From Oligoflexia bacterium (GTDB taxonomy: Bacteria; Bdellovibrionota; Bdellovibrionia; Bdellovibrionales; Bdellovibrionaceae): a stretch of DNA of 64,000 bases. Of the stretch, positions 18,432 through 28,340 are shown in pieces. The position numbers were made by a program, and so were the translations under genes. Below the pieces are notes generated by a model. The model had not been told where the DNA came from. It made no database searches and worked only from the letters and a program-made list of their open reading frames with translations. Each line of letters starts with the position of its first letter. The stretch's first letter is position 1. The DNA lies in assembly GCA_016861345.1 (NCBI GenBank), contig BOLD01000007.1:1-64000 (forward strand). Direction: 5' to 3'.

Positions 18432-19563
18432 ATGTCTATTGCTGCAGAAACCTATGATGTTAAAAGAACCCTTGGGGAATTAAAAAAGCTCTCGGATGAA
18501 CTCCGGGGGTATCTTTGACTTAGATCGCAAAAAAAAGCGACTCGAAGAACTTGGCCTTCAGGCTGAGAATCCAGCGGTGTGGAACGATCCCGCAAAAATG
18601 AATGCCCTAAATAAGGAAAAATCGATTCTTGAAAAAGCCATTGCGGAATATGAATCCTTCGCTCAAAAGTTAGCTGATGCTGAAGTGTTGGTCGATATGG
18701 CGATTGAGGCCAATGACGAAGATACTTTTTCAGAAGCAAAGAACGAGATTTTATCACTTCAGAAAATGGGGCAAGACTTAGAGATTAAGCGAGTTCTCAG
18801 TGGAGAACTGGATGCGAATTCAACCTATTTGTCGATTAATGCCGGAGCGGGGGGAACCGAGGCCTGTGATTGGGCTTCGATGCTCATGCGAATGTATCTT
18901 CGGTACGCGGATCAACATGGATATAAAACCGATATTCTTGAAACATCAGATGGGGACGGTGCGGGAATTAAATCTGTGACCATGCTCATTGAAGGGCCCT
19001 ATGCTTACGGTCACTTGAAAGCAGAAAGTGGAGTTCACCGACTTGTGCGTATTTCACCCTTTGATTCCAATGCTCGTCGACACACAAGCTTTGCCTCTGT
19101 CTTTGCTTGGGCTGAAGTGGATGATGATATCAAGATTGAGATCAATCCGAATGATATTGAAGTTGAAACATTCCGTTCCAGTGGTGCGGGCGGACAGCAT
19201 GTGAATAAAACAGACTCTGCAGTGCGAATGCGGCACAAGCCCAGTGGAATCGTTGTGGCCTGTCAGTCACAGCGGTCCCAAATTCAAAATAGAGAGAAGG
19301 CTTTAAAAATGTTGAAAGCGGCTCTTTATGAAAAAGAAATCGAAGCTAGAAATAAAGCGAAAGAAGCCCAAGAGGCCGGAAAAAAAGCCAATGAATGGGG
19401 CTCTCAGATTCGATCTTATGTCATGCATCCCTATCAGATGGTGAAGGATCATCGAACAGGTTTTGAAACGAATCAGGTTGATGATGTCATGAATGGGGAT
19501 CTTGATGGGGCGATAATGGCTTATCTGAAATCTCAGATTCATCCCGAGGGGGTTCAAAGTTGA
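18432..19563 (+). CDS. prfB: Peptide chain release factor 2, +1 programmed frameshift at 18515/18517
   Basis: ORF1 MSIAAETYDVKRTLGELKKLSDELRGYL* then +1 reading DLDRKKKRLEE...; GGQ region SSGAGGQHVNKTDSAVR. The track ORF (18496) omits the 5' part. Confidence 0.97.
18504..18519 (+). promoter_or_regulatory. prfB programmed +1 frameshift site
   Basis: cgggggtatctttgac: SD-like GGGGG, slippery CTT, in-frame UGA followed by C. Confidence 0.95.
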
Positions 19564-20789
19564 ACTTAACCCTTTTTTGGATCGCATCCCGCCTGCTTTC
19601 ATCTTCGCAGAGAAAGATATTAACTTTGACGGGTTGGGTTTCTCTTTTGGGTTTAGTTCTGGGAGTTGGTTCCTTAGTCGTATCGATGGCCGTGATTAGC
19701 GGTTTTGAATCAACACTGAAAAAAAGTGTGGCTGATGTTGCTGGTCATGTCAATATTCTAAAGTTTTCCAATGAGCAGATCACGTGGCAAGACCTAGTTG
19801 AAAAAATAAAAAAGTCAGATGACCTTGTTGAAGATGGAGTCCCTTTTATTTCCATCGAAGGCGTGATGGCTCACAAGGGAAAGCTCAGCGGTGTCATGAT
19901 GCAGGGTTTAGATCCCGCATCAATTCAAAAAGTGCTGAATCTCTCAACCCGGTTGGTAAAGGGACAGTTTCAAATTCAAGGCGGTGAAGAGCCCCAGGCC
20001 TTAATTGGTAAAGGCATTGCCCAACATTTTGGAGTGAATATCGGCGATCAAATTCGAATTGTCGTCCCGATTGCTTCAGAGCTTGAGGTCAATCAATTTC
20101 GCCGTCGCTTGGTGAAGCTCAAGGTCGCGGGAATTTTGGATTTAGGAAAGTTTGAGTACGATCAAAGAATGATTTTTACAAATATTGAAACCGTTCAGCA
20201 GGTTTCAGAGATCGGGGCTCAATACACGGGTATTTTGTTAAAGTTAAAAGACATTGATCAGGCTCGAGCTTTCATTCCTCGCCTCGAAAAAACATTAGGA
20301 AATGGATACCGAATTCGAGATTGGAAGTCTGTGAATGAGCCCCTTTTTGAGGCTGTGAAAATTGAGAGGGTGGTTATTTTCTTTGTAATTTTTGTGATTA
20401 TCTTGGCGGCTTCATTTAATGTGGCCAGTAGTTTATATATTAATGTTGTACAGCGATTTTCGGAAATTGCGATTTTAAAATCCTTTGGACTGTCCTCTAA
20501 ACAGTTGGTTCGTATGCTCAGTCTTCAAAGTCTTGTCCTTGGTGGGATAGGTTGTGGGTTGGGTGTTGGTGTTGGTGTATTATTGTGTTTTGGTTTTTCT
20601 TGGCTTCAGACTGAATTTGGAATTATCCCAGGTTCCGTGTACAAAGTGGATCATATTGATATCGAAATTCGATTTTTAGATGTTTTTATTATTATCGTGA
20701 CGACACTGCTGATTTGTTATTTGGCTTCTTTAGCTCCAGCAAAAAAAGGAGCACGTATGACAACAGTCGAAGGACTTCGCTATGAATAA
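19560..20789 (+). CDS. lolC: Lipoprotein-releasing ABC transporter permease (LolC/E family)
   Basis: FWIASRLLSSSQRKILTLTGWVSLLGLVLGVGSLVVSMAVISGFE; FtsX-like C-terminal TM region. Confidence 0.9.
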   Translation: MNLTLFWIASRLLSSSQRKILTLTGWVSLLGLVLGVGSLVVSMAVISGFESTLKKSVADVAGHVNILKFSNEQITWQDLVEKIKKSDDLVEDGVPFISIEGVMAHKGKLSGVMMQGLDPASIQKVLNLSTRLVKGQFQIQGGEEPQALIGKGIAQHFGVNIGDQIRIVVPIASELEVNQFRRRLVKLKVAGILDLGKFEYDQRMIFTNIETVQQVSEIGAQYTGILLKLKDIDQARAFIPRLEKTLGNGYRIRDWKSVNEPLFEAVKIERVVIFFVIFVIILAASFNVASSLYINVVQRFSEIAILKSFGLSSKQLVRMLSLQSLVLGGIGCGLGVGVGVLLCFGFSWLQTEFGIIPGSVYKVDHIDIEIRFLDVFIIIVTTLLICYLASLAPAKKGARMTTVEGLRYE

Positions 20790-21459
20790 ACCAATTCTCT
20801 CTGCTCGAACGCTGACAAAATCTTATACTCAAGGAACGGGTGAGTTGCCCATTCTCAAAGGAGTTTCCATAGACATACAGGCTGGCGAAAGTCTTTGCAT
20901 TGTCGGGGCTTCGGGTTCGGGAAAGAGCACGCTTTTGCATATACTTGGAACTTTGGATCGACCAGATTCTGGTGAGCTTTATTTCGAGGACCGAAATTTG
21001 TCGGCCTTATCAGATGATGAGTTGGCTCAATTTCGAAATTCGACGATGGGTTTTGTTTTTCAGTTTCATCATGTGCTTTCCGAGTTCACGGCAATTGAAA
21101 ATATCATGCTTCCAGCGCGAATTGCGGGAATCAGCAAGGACCAGGCTCGAGCAGATGCGATGAGGCTTTTAAGTCACATGGGATTAGAGTCTCGAGCGAA
21201 TCACTTTCCGAATCAGTTATCAGGTGGTGAATTGCAGCGCGTTGCAATTGGGAGAGCTTTGATGAGACGTCCCAAAATTCTTTTTGCAGATGAACCGACA
21301 GGAAATTTGGACTCCAATAACAGTCAGATTATTCAGGATCTCTTTTTTCAGCTGAAGAAAGACTATGGTTTGACTCTTGTTGTGGTAACTCATGATCAAA
21401 AGTTTGCGGAGAAGTTTTCTCGTCAGATGAAACTTTCCGATGGGCATTTTTCAACTTAA
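20782..21459 (+). CDS. lolD: Lipoprotein-releasing ABC transporter ATP-binding protein
   Basis: GASGSGKSTLLHILGTLDRPDSGE, LSGGELQRVAIGRALMRRPKILFADEPTGNLD. Confidence 0.93.
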   Translation: MNKPILSARTLTKSYTQGTGELPILKGVSIDIQAGESLCIVGASGSGKSTLLHILGTLDRPDSGELYFEDRNLSALSDDELAQFRNSTMGFVFQFHHVLSEFTAIENIMLPARIAGISKDQARADAMRLLSHMGLESRANHFPNQLSGGELQRVAIGRALMRRPKILFADEPTGNLDSNNSQIIQDLFFQLKKDYGLTLVVVTHDQKFAEKFSRQMKLSDGHFST

Positions 21460-21538
21460 ATTGACTTCCGACTTTGGTCTTGTTAGGCTTTCACAAAATA
21501 TTATATAAGTACTTGTAACGTTTAGGATTTTATACAGC

Positions 21539-23947
21539 ATGCGTTTTCTTCTCGGAGTGGTTTTTATCTTCACAATGGCTCAAACCTCGATGTCGCATGC
21601 TGCGCGAGCTAAGAAAAAGACCACCACTGCAGTTGAGCTAATTGAAAATAAGTCTGATTTATCAATTCGTAAGATTGATATACAGGGTAATCGTAAAATT
21701 GAAACAGATGCCATTTTGGGCAAAATGAAATCGAAAGTGGGCGGACCGTATTCAGGGGCTGCAATTCGTGAGGATGTCACTGCTCTTTTTAAAACGGGAT
21801 ATTTTTACGATATTCAAGTCAACCGAGAGGTTTCGGGGGCGCAGGTCGATCTTACCTACTCTTTCGTTGAAAAGCCTTCTATTGGTGAAATCCTTTTTGA
21901 AGGAAATGCTGAAATCAAATCAGAAGAATTACTCGAAGCTTCTGGATTGAAAAATTATGAAATTCTATCTCAGGCAAAAATCCGGGACGGAATTGAGAAA
22001 ATGCAGAAGCTCTACGAGGACAAAGGTTTCTTCTTAGCAAAGATTGACTCTCGAGTCGAAGACATTAAAAAAGACGAGTCTGTTAAAGTTGTTTTTGCAA
22101 TTAAAGAAAGTGATAAAGTTCGAGTTAAAAAAGTCACCTTCTTAGGAAATTCAAAACTGAAAGATGGATTTTTAAAAGGAAGAATGGCCACTGTCGAGGG
22201 TGGATTCTTCAGCTTTATGAGCGGCTCTGGTTCATATAAGCAGGACATCTTTGATCAAGATATGCAGCGGCTTCGTTATATTTACTTTAACGAAGGTTAT
22301 GTCCAGGTGAAAATTGACCGGCCTCAGGTTTATGTGACACCAGATAAAAAAAACATCTACATCACCATTCGGATTGATGAGGGTGAGCAGTTCGATGTTG
22401 GCGACATTGACTTTGCTGGAGACCTTCTCTTCTCAAGAGATGAACTCAACTCAGCAGTTCAAATTGGAAAACAAAAAGTCTTTTCGTACGAGGCCCTTCA
22501 AAAAGACCTTGGCGAGTTGCAAGCCAAATATGGTGACTTGGGATATGCCTTTGCCAACGTGATTCCAAGAACAAGAATTAATGAGAAAGATCGCAAAGTT
22601 GATATTACATTTGAATTTGACAAAGGACATAAGGTTTATTTTGGCCAAATCAATGTGATTGGCAATAGCAAAACTCGGGACAAGGTTGTTCGACGAGAGT
22701 TGAAAATCCGTGAGGGTGAACTCTATAATGAAACACGAAAAAGACTTTCGGTTGAAAATGTTCAACGTCTTGGATTTTTCGATGAAGTAAATTTTAAAAC
22801 TTCAACTCCTCCAGATAAACCCGATATCCTTAATATCGATATTTCGGTCAAAGAAAGAAATACGGGAAGTATTCAGCTGGGAGCGGGATATGGATCGGTA
22901 ACTGGGTTCACTTTGCAAGGTTCAGTGAACCAAGGAAACTTTTTAGGAAAAGGTCAAAAGCTTGGGGCCTCTTTGCAATATGCAAAAGATCAAACGACCT
23001 ATAACTTTAATTTCACGGAACCCTACTTCAATGACACTGATTGGAGCTTGGGTTTTGATGTCTACCAAAGTGTAAGTGGGCGATATGATTATAACGAAAA
23101 GAAATTAGGTGGAGCTTTCCGTCTGGGGCATCCGCTTGGGGATAACATATCTGCCTCGATTCGTTACAAATATGAAAATATCAAATTAACAGAGGTTCGA
23201 GAATCCTTCCGTTTAGCAAACGGCACTATCTATGAGTATGTTGTAACAGATCCAGAGCTTTTCCCATTAGATAAAGGAAGCGGTGATGCGGGATCAGTTA
23301 CTGGAATTATTGAATACGACAAACGAAATGACCGATTCTCGCCAACTCAGGGGACCTATGGTTCTCTATCTTTAGAATACGCCGGAGTGGGTGGAAACAT
23401 TGGGTACACAAAGGGTAATGCAACCTTCAGATACTTTAAAAAAGTTTTTTGGGAAGTGGTTTGGAGAAATAATCTTTCCTATTCTTATATTGGGTCGCAT
23501 GATGCCGATAAAGAACCTCCTTTCAATGAAAGATTCCTGCTCGGAGGACCTTATTCATTACGTGGGTATCGATTCTTTAGAGTTGGTAAGACAGTTAAAT
23601 CAAATGCCACCTACAATCGATTAATTGGCAGTCCATTTCTACGTACACCATCTGAAGCCGAGCGCCTTTCTCAGAAGCCTATCGGTGGAACGAAGCAGCT
23701 ACTTTACCAACTTGAGTTTGAATTTCCATTGATTGCAGAGGCTGGAATTAAGGGAGTGGCCTTTTTTGATGCTGGCCAAGCCGAAGATGAACTTTCATCG
23801 GCGAACTTATATAGTGACGTTGGTTTCGGATTTCGTTGGTTTTCTCCGATCGGTCCTTTGCGATTTGAGTGGGGATTTCCAAATCGATCCAATGAAAACT
23901 CTCCAGACCCAGTGGTCTTTGAGTTCTCGATTGGATCGCCGTTTTAA
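21539..23947 (+). CDS. bamA: Outer membrane protein assembly factor BamA
   Basis: Signal peptide, POTRA repeats, C-terminal barrel ending in Phe (GPLRFEWGFP...FEFSIGSPF), RFLLGGPYSLRGYR motif. Confidence 0.95.
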   Translation: MRFLLGVVFIFTMAQTSMSHAARAKKKTTTAVELIENKSDLSIRKIDIQGNRKIETDAILGKMKSKVGGPYSGAAIREDVTALFKTGYFYDIQVNREVSGAQVDLTYSFVEKPSIGEILFEGNAEIKSEELLEASGLKNYEILSQAKIRDGIEKMQKLYEDKGFFLAKIDSRVEDIKKDESVKVVFAIKESDKVRVKKVTFLGNSKLKDGFLKGRMATVEGGFFSFMSGSGSYKQDIFDQDMQRLRYIYFNEGYVQVKIDRPQVYVTPDKKNIYITIRIDEGEQFDVGDIDFAGDLLFSRDELNSAVQIGKQKVFSYEALQKDLGELQAKYGDLGYAFANVIPRTRINEKDRKVDITFEFDKGHKVYFGQINVIGNSKTRDKVVRRELKIREGELYNETRKRLSVENVQRLGFFDEVNFKTSTPPDKPDILNIDISVKERNTGSIQLGAGYGSVTGFTLQGSVNQGNFLGKGQKLGASLQYAKDQTTYNFNFTEPYFNDTDWSLGFDVYQSVSGRYDYNEKKLGGAFRLGHPLGDNISASIRYKYENIKLTEVRESFRLANGTIYEYVVTDPELFPLDKGSGDAGSVTGIIEYDKRNDRFSPTQGTYGSLSLEYAGVGGNIGYTKGNATFRYFKKVFWEVVWRNNLSYSYIGSHDADKEPPFNERFLLGGPYSLRGYRFFRVGKTVKSNATYNRLIGSPFLRTPSEAERLSQKPIGGTKQLLYQLEFEFPLIAEAGIKGVAFFDAGQAEDELSSANLYSDVGFGFRWFSPIGPLRFEWGFPNRSNENSPDPVVFEFSIGSPF

Positions 23948-23974
23948 AAATATTTAATCTTTTAAGGAGGATTT

Positions 23975-24478
23975 ATGAAAAAAATATTAATGTCGTTAGT
24001 GATGGTGGTCGGGGCTTCGGCTTTTGGTGCAGAATCAAAGATTGGCTTTGTTGATGTTCAAAAGGCAATCCAATCAACTGCTGCTGGCAAAAAAGCAAAG
24101 GAAAGCTTGGATGCTGAATTCCAGAAGCGAAAACAAAATCTTGATAAGAAAAAGGCAGATATTGAAAAAATGGGACAGGATCTGGAAAAGAAAAAGTCTG
24201 TTCTTTCAGAAGAGGTCATGAATAAGAAGCAAATGGAACTACAGGAAGAAATGCTCAAGTTCCAAAAGACCGTTGCAGAAAATCAAGTTGAGATTCAGAA
24301 AAAAGAAAAAGACTTGGTTGAGCCAATTTTAGAGAAAATGAAAAAGACAATTGAAAAAGTTGCGCAAGAAAAAGGTTTTACATTGGTCATTGAAAAACAG
24401 GGGCAAAATGTTCTTTTTGCGCAAAAAGACTCTGATTTAACTGAAGATGTTGTTAAAGCGTTCGAGAAAGAGAAGTAA
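23975..24478 (+). CDS. skp: OmpH/Skp family periplasmic chaperone
   Basis: Signal peptide, IGFVDVQKAIQSTAAGKKAKESLD, long charged coiled coil; directly downstream of bamA. Confidence 0.9.
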   Translation: MKKILMSLVMVVGASAFGAESKIGFVDVQKAIQSTAAGKKAKESLDAEFQKRKQNLDKKKADIEKMGQDLEKKKSVLSEEVMNKKQMELQEEMLKFQKTVAENQVEIQKKEKDLVEPILEKMKKTIEKVAQEKGFTLVIEKQGQNVLFAQKDSDLTEDVVKAFEKEK

Positions 24479-24486
24479 TTGATTAC

Positions 24487-25269
24487 ATGAAAGTACATCC
24501 AACAACCGTTATTACTGGAGAAGTTGACATCGCAGAAGGGGTGGAGATTGGCCCCTATTGTCTGATTCAGGGTAAGGTGAAAATTGGAAAAGGAACTTTT
24601 GTCGAGGGACATGTCACCCTCGGCTCTCGTTATGGAATTATGGAGATCGGTGAAAATAATCACTTTTGCCCGGGTGCTGTGATCGGCGGAGCTCCGCAAG
24701 ATGTGACTTATAAGGGTGAGCCAACACGACTCAAAATTGGGTCAAACAATGTCTTTCGTGAGTTCTCAACCGCCAATTTAGCCACGAGCAAAGCCGACGG
24801 TGAGACAACGATTGGTGATAACAATTATCTGATGGCGTACACCCACATTGGACATGATTGCAAATTGGGAAACAACATTGTTATTGCGAACGACTCACAC
24901 TTAGGTGGTCATACGGTCATCGAAGATGGAGTCACCATTGGTGGAGTTTGTGCCTTTAACCAATTCACCAAAGTGGGAAAATTTGCCTTTGTTGCTGGTG
25001 GATCTGTTGTGAATAAAGATATTCTTCCCTTTACTCGTGCTCACGGAGATCATGCGGTCTGTCGAGCAACAAATAAGGTTGGATTGTCGCGAAAAGGCTT
25101 TTCAAAGGAAGAGGTCGAAAATGTACACCGAGCCATCCGAATCATTTTAATGGGATCAGACACCGTTGAGGAGGGGCTTGAGCGTATTCAAAAAGAATGC
25201 ACATGGACTCCGAATATTGAGTATTTTGTGAACTTTATTAAAACCTCTAAGCGGGGGATTGCAAAGTGA
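24487..25269 (+). CDS. lpxA: Acyl-ACP--UDP-(GlcNAc-type) O/N-acyltransferase LpxA
   Basis: Left-handed beta-helix hexapeptides; FCPGAVIGGAPQDVTYKGEPTRLKIGSNNVFREF; YTHIGHDCKLGNNIVIAND. Confidence 0.95.
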   Translation: MKVHPTTVITGEVDIAEGVEIGPYCLIQGKVKIGKGTFVEGHVTLGSRYGIMEIGENNHFCPGAVIGGAPQDVTYKGEPTRLKIGSNNVFREFSTANLATSKADGETTIGDNNYLMAYTHIGHDCKLGNNIVIANDSHLGGHTVIEDGVTIGGVCAFNQFTKVGKFAFVAGGSVVNKDILPFTRAHGDHAVCRATNKVGLSRKGFSKEEVENVHRAIRIILMGSDTVEEGLERIQKECTWTPNIEYFVNFIKTSKRGIAK

Positions 25270-26207
25270 AGCTAAGGGCAGCGGTTGTTGGTGTAGGCTA
25301 TCTGGGGCAGTTTCATGCTCAGAAATACAAACAGCTGTCCGAAACTCAGTTTCAAGGTCAACTTGAATTGGTTGGTGTTTGTGACTTGAATGCCGATCAA
25401 GCAAAAAAAGTAGGTGAATCACTTGGAGTACAATGGTTCACTCATCCTAAAGATCTCATTGGGAAAGTGGATATGGTGGCAATTGCCTCTGTCACTCTTG
25501 CTCATTATGAATTGGCAAAATTATTTCTTGAAAACAATATCCACGTGAATGTGGAAAAGCCAATTACTGAAAAAGTCTCTCAGGCTCAGGAATTGGTGAA
25601 GCTTGCAAAAGAAAAGAATCTGATTCTTTGTGTGGGTCACAGTGAGCGGTTTAATCCGGCATTCGTTGAAGCTCAGAGGCGAATGACAAAACCTCTTTGG
25701 GTTGAAAATCATCGGCATGCTCCTTTTAAATCACGAGGTGCAGATGTATCTGTGATTCACGATTTGATGATTCACGATATTGATATGCTTCTTTCACTCG
25801 ATCAGAGCCCTTGTCGAGTCGTTTCAGCTCAAGGTGGATCGCTGATTACAAAAACCTATGATTGGGCATCGGCCACTTTTGAATTTCAATCAGGATTAAA
25901 GGCTTTAATCACAACATCTCGGGTTGCTCAACAGATGACTCGAAGTATGAAGATCATCGAGAAGAATCAAGTCATCGAAGCCAATCTTCAAACGGGCGAC
26001 CTTGTGGTCACTCAGATTGGAACTGCTGGGGAATCGCTTCAGTTTACAAGTCATCAATCCGGTAAGGGTGACAATCTTTTGATTGAAACAGAGGCCTTTA
26101 TTAAGGCGGTGTTAAAAAAGGCGCCTTCAGTGATTACAGGACAAGATGGATTAAGAGCTCTTGAAATGGTTGAGCAGGTTATTGCATGCATCAAGTCCTT
26201 ATCGTAG
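25266..26207 (+). CDS. Gfo/Idh/MocA family oxidoreductase, candidate GnnA
   Basis: GVGYLGQFHAQKY, HVNVEKPI, VHDLMIHDIDMLLSL; located between lpxA and lpxB. Confidence 0.85.
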   Translation: MKLRAAVVGVGYLGQFHAQKYKQLSETQFQGQLELVGVCDLNADQAKKVGESLGVQWFTHPKDLIGKVDMVAIASVTLAHYELAKLFLENNIHVNVEKPITEKVSQAQELVKLAKEKNLILCVGHSERFNPAFVEAQRRMTKPLWVENHRHAPFKSRGADVSVIHDLMIHDIDMLLSLDQSPCRVVSAQGGSLITKTYDWASATFEFQSGLKALITTSRVAQQMTRSMKIIEKNQVIEANLQTGDLVVTQIGTAGESLQFTSHQSGKGDNLLIETEAFIKAVLKKAPSVITGQDGLRALEMVEQVIACIKSLS

Positions 26208-27334
26208 CGGCAGAGGCATCCAGTGCTCTTTACGCTCAAAGATTAATTGAATATTGGAAAAGTGAAAAGAAGCCAGTAAAGGCCTTTGGTGTCGGAACTC
26301 AAGAGATGGAAATTCTTGGTTTCGAAAGAATTGGCAAGGCAGAAGAAATGGCCGTTTTTGGGCTTGTCGAGGTTATTGAAAAATACTCTCATCTGAAAGT
26401 GGTTTTTAATAATCTTGTCCAGGCGGCTAAAGAGCGCCGTCCAGATGTAGTCATTATTATGGACTACCCCGATTTTAATTTAATGCTGGCTAAAGAAATG
26501 CATGCTTTGGGTATCCCAGTTGTTTATTACATTACTCCACAGCTCTGGGCATGGAGAAAAGGTCGAGTTAAGAAAATTCAAAAATATTGCAGTGAAGTTT
26601 TCGTTCTTTTTCCATTTGAAGTTGAGTTCTTTGAAAAAAATGGAGTCAAAGCCCGCTTTGTTGGACATCCCTTGCTGGATGAGATTCAAGACAAATATTT
26701 TGATCCCCATTATCGAAAAATGCGCCGTCAGCAATTTGGAATACAGGATTCCGATATTGTCATTGGCTTAATGCCGGGTAGTCGTCGCAGTGAAGTGAGC
26801 CAGCATATGCAAATTCAGCTTCAAGTGGCTCGTCAATTTTTAAAAAATTATAAAAATATTAAAATATTGATGATCGTCGCTCCAACTTTTACCAAAGAAC
26901 AAATTCAAGATTATATGGGCGATATTCAATTCCCACTGATTATGGTTAAGGATGAACCTTTTGAAATGATTAATCTAGCGGATTATATTTTAGCAGCTTC
27001 GGGGACTGCGACTCTGATTGTGGGCTTACTACATAAACCCATGGTGATCATGTACAGATTAAAATTCCTGACGGGTCTGATAGCCCGAATTGTTGTTCGG
27101 GGTGTGAAATTCTTTGGTATTGTGAACTTGATTCATGGTCGAGAGATTGTTCCCGAGCGCTGGCAGGGTGGGGCGAATCCCCAAAGTCTCTATGAATTGA
27201 TGAAGAGATATATCGACGATCCTGCTTATGCAGAGGCGGTCCGAAATGATCTTCGGCAACTTCAGAAGAGTCTTGGAAATAAAGGAGCCACAGTTCGGGT
27301 CGCTCACGCTATTGAAGAGGGGTATTTCAAATAA
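26186..27334 (+). CDS. lpxB: Lipid-A-disaccharide synthase
   Basis: VAAEASSALYAQRLI, DYPDFNLMLAKE, YYITPQLWAWRKGRVKKI, GLMPGSRRSEV. Confidence 0.96.
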   Translation: MHQVLIVAAEASSALYAQRLIEYWKSEKKPVKAFGVGTQEMEILGFERIGKAEEMAVFGLVEVIEKYSHLKVVFNNLVQAAKERRPDVVIIMDYPDFNLMLAKEMHALGIPVVYYITPQLWAWRKGRVKKIQKYCSEVFVLFPFEVEFFEKNGVKARFVGHPLLDEIQDKYFDPHYRKMRRQQFGIQDSDIVIGLMPGSRRSEVSQHMQIQLQVARQFLKNYKNIKILMIVAPTFTKEQIQDYMGDIQFPLIMVKDEPFEMINLADYILAASGTATLIVGLLHKPMVIMYRLKFLTGLIARIVVRGVKFFGIVNLIHGREIVPERWQGGANPQSLYELMKRYIDDPAYAEAVRNDLRQLQKSLGNKGATVRVAHAIEEGYFK

Positions 27335-27335
27335 A

Positions 27336-28340
27336 ATGGAAAAATGGGTTCGGAATTCTTTTTTTCAATCTATTTACTCTTCTTTGGCTGGAATGAAAAA
27401 TTGGACTTATGATCACGGACTTCTCAAAACAGTCCAGCTGAAAACGCCTGTGATTAGTGTAGGCAATTTAACTGTTGGTGGGACGGGGAAAACCCCCATG
27501 ATTCGTCATCTTGTTCAATATGCACTTCAAAAGGGCTTAAAACCGGTGATTGTGTCTCGAAATTATAAGGCTGAATCCCAATGTATTCAGCGCGTGGATA
27601 TAAATCATGAAAAAGCATCTCAATATTTTGGGGACGAGCCAACTTTATTAGCTAGTATCTTTCCTGATGTCAGTGTTTACGTGGGCCCGACCAAATGGAT
27701 GACTGCTCTTGAAGCTGAGAAAAGAGAATCACCAGATGTGATCTTTGTTGATGATGGGTTTCAACATCGAAATCTTCATCGGAATTTTGATTTGGTATTA
27801 TTGGATGCAACGGTAAATCTTCAGGATTATGAACTTTTACCAGTTGGAAAAGCGAGAGAATCTATTCGTTCGCTGAAACGTGCACATTGGATTTGCATCA
27901 CAAAGTCTAATTTGGTCAATTTCGAGAAAATCAATTCTCTTAAAGAGTTGATGGGCACTCAAGGACACATCTTAAAAATGAATTACCAGGTTGAGATTCC
28001 ACAGACCGTCCATGGTCAGAAGGCGCTGGCGTTTTGTGGTCTTGGTCAGCCTGATAGTTTTTATCAGTCACTTCGACAAACCCAACAAATTGATCTTAAG
28101 GAGACAGTTTCATTTCCTGATCATTATCTTTATACTCAGAAGGATATTGAAATTTTAATGAATAAGAAAAATGAAATCCAAGCTGATTGTATTCTGACCA
28201 CTGAAAAAGACTGGGTTAAAATTCAAAAATTATCAATCGATCTGAAAAGCATTTTTCATGTAGGGCTGAAAACAGAATTGCAGGGCCCTTTAGGAGAGTT
28301 TTATGTCCATTTGGACAAAGTTTTGGGTTGTAATCATTAG
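27336..28340 (+). CDS. lpxK: Tetraacyldisaccharide 4'-kinase
   Basis: VISVGNLTVGGTGKTPM P-loop, SRNYKAE, VDDGFQHRNLHRNFDLVLLDA. ATG 27336 immediately after the lpxB stop. Confidence 0.95.
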   Translation: MEKWVRNSFFQSIYSSLAGMKNWTYDHGLLKTVQLKTPVISVGNLTVGGTGKTPMIRHLVQYALQKGLKPVIVSRNYKAESQCIQRVDINHEKASQYFGDEPTLLASIFPDVSVYVGPTKWMTALEAEKRESPDVIFVDDGFQHRNLHRNFDLVLLDATVNLQDYELLPVGKARESIRSLKRAHWICITKSNLVNFEKINSLKELMGTQGHILKMNYQVEIPQTVHGQKALAFCGLGQPDSFYQSLRQTQQIDLKETVSFPDHYLYTQKDIEILMNKKNEIQADCILTTEKDWVKIQKLSIDLKSIFHVGLKTELQGPLGEFYVHLDKVLGCNH

